Assembly (NCBI GenBank): GCA_041552135.1
Contig: JBFELL010000057.1
Coordinates: 1-15,565 of the forward strand
Source of the DNA: SZUA-186 sp041552135
GTDB lineage: Bacteria > Pseudomonadota > Gammaproteobacteria > UBA9214
DNA length: 15,565 bases
Direction: 5' to 3'
In this document: positions 15,457-15,565 of the stretch, piece after piece
Position numbering within the stretch: the first letter of the stretch is position 1
Layout of the letters: the number at the start of each line of letters is the position of its first letter
Position numbers and translations under genes: made by a program
The notes under the pieces: model-generated
Told to the model about the DNA's origin: nothing
What the model saw: only the letters and a program-made list of their open reading frames with translations
Database searches by the model: none

Positions 15457-15462
15457 AGTATA
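15457..15462 (-). promoter_or_regulatory. Candidate -10 box for the DsrE-like gene
   Basis: TATACT on the minus strand, 39 bases before the ATG at 15418, is a good -10 match. No convincing -35 is found 16-18 bases upstream. The rest of 15463-15545 shows no gene or other clear signal. Confidence 0.35.
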
Positions 15463-15545
15463 GACTGTGTCGTTGTATAAATCCTGATCCGTGAACGGGT
15501 TCCTCAGCGTGATTTGCAGGACAGAATGAGGGTCTCGGCCTGATT

Positions 15546-15565
15546 CTGTAGGAGCGCCGCCCCCG
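15546..15565. repeat. Start of a possible REP-type dispersed repeat, cut by the window edge
   Basis: CTGTAGGAGCG followed by GC-rich sequence resembles the conserved head of REP elements common between genes in Pseudomonas and Xanthomonas relatives (TGTAGGAGCG, then a GC-rich stem). Only about 20 bases are visible, so the hairpin cannot be confirmed. Confidence 0.35.

Overview
The window reads as a stretch of chromosome from a GC-rich gammaproteobacterium. This rests on the order mfd - csiV-like gene - methylthioinosine phosphorylase - hpt - nagZ, which resembles Pseudomonas and related lineages, on the gammaproteobacterial CsiV family, and on strong G/C bias at third codon positions. There are no rRNA or tRNA genes, transposases, phage genes or CRISPR repeats. 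It looks like core chromosome with two more accessory modules: a kinase/phosphatase pair near the left end and a TetR-RND-LolA-like cassette near the right end.

Left (1-2090): a truncated membrane-anchored alpha/beta hydrolase on the minus strand is divergent from a small atypical Ser/Thr kinase-like protein. The kinase gene overlaps a PP2C-type phosphatase gene, giving a writer/eraser pair.

Centre-left (2246-6440, plus strand): two Dpp/Opp-type ABC permeases, NagZ, Hpt (hypoxanthine-guanine phosphoribosyltransferase) and an MTAP/MTIP-family phosphorylase lie head to tail with overlaps or gaps of at most 61 bases, so they are probably one transcription unit. Two salvage themes meet here: peptide uptake with cell-wall recycling (permeases, NagZ), and purine salvage from methylthio-nucleosides (the phosphorylase would release hypoxanthine, and Hpt would convert it to IMP). 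No ABC ATPase or substrate-binding protein is encoded in the window.

Centre-right (6442-10977, minus strand): mfd (transcription-repair coupling factor) overlaps a csiV-like periplasmic protein gene, which ends one base from the convergent phosphorylase gene. Upstream of mfd is a small membrane-protein gene that looks frameshifted: third-position GC bias jumps frame at a CCCC run.

Right (11138-14866, plus strand): a TetR regulator, an RND/MMPL exporter and a LolA-like periplasmic protein form a tight cassette, a candidate regulated envelope lipid or lipoprotein trafficking system. A palindrome sits in the tetR leader. Converging on it is a DsrE-like protein with a signal peptide. The window ends in what looks like the start of a REP-type dispersed repeat.
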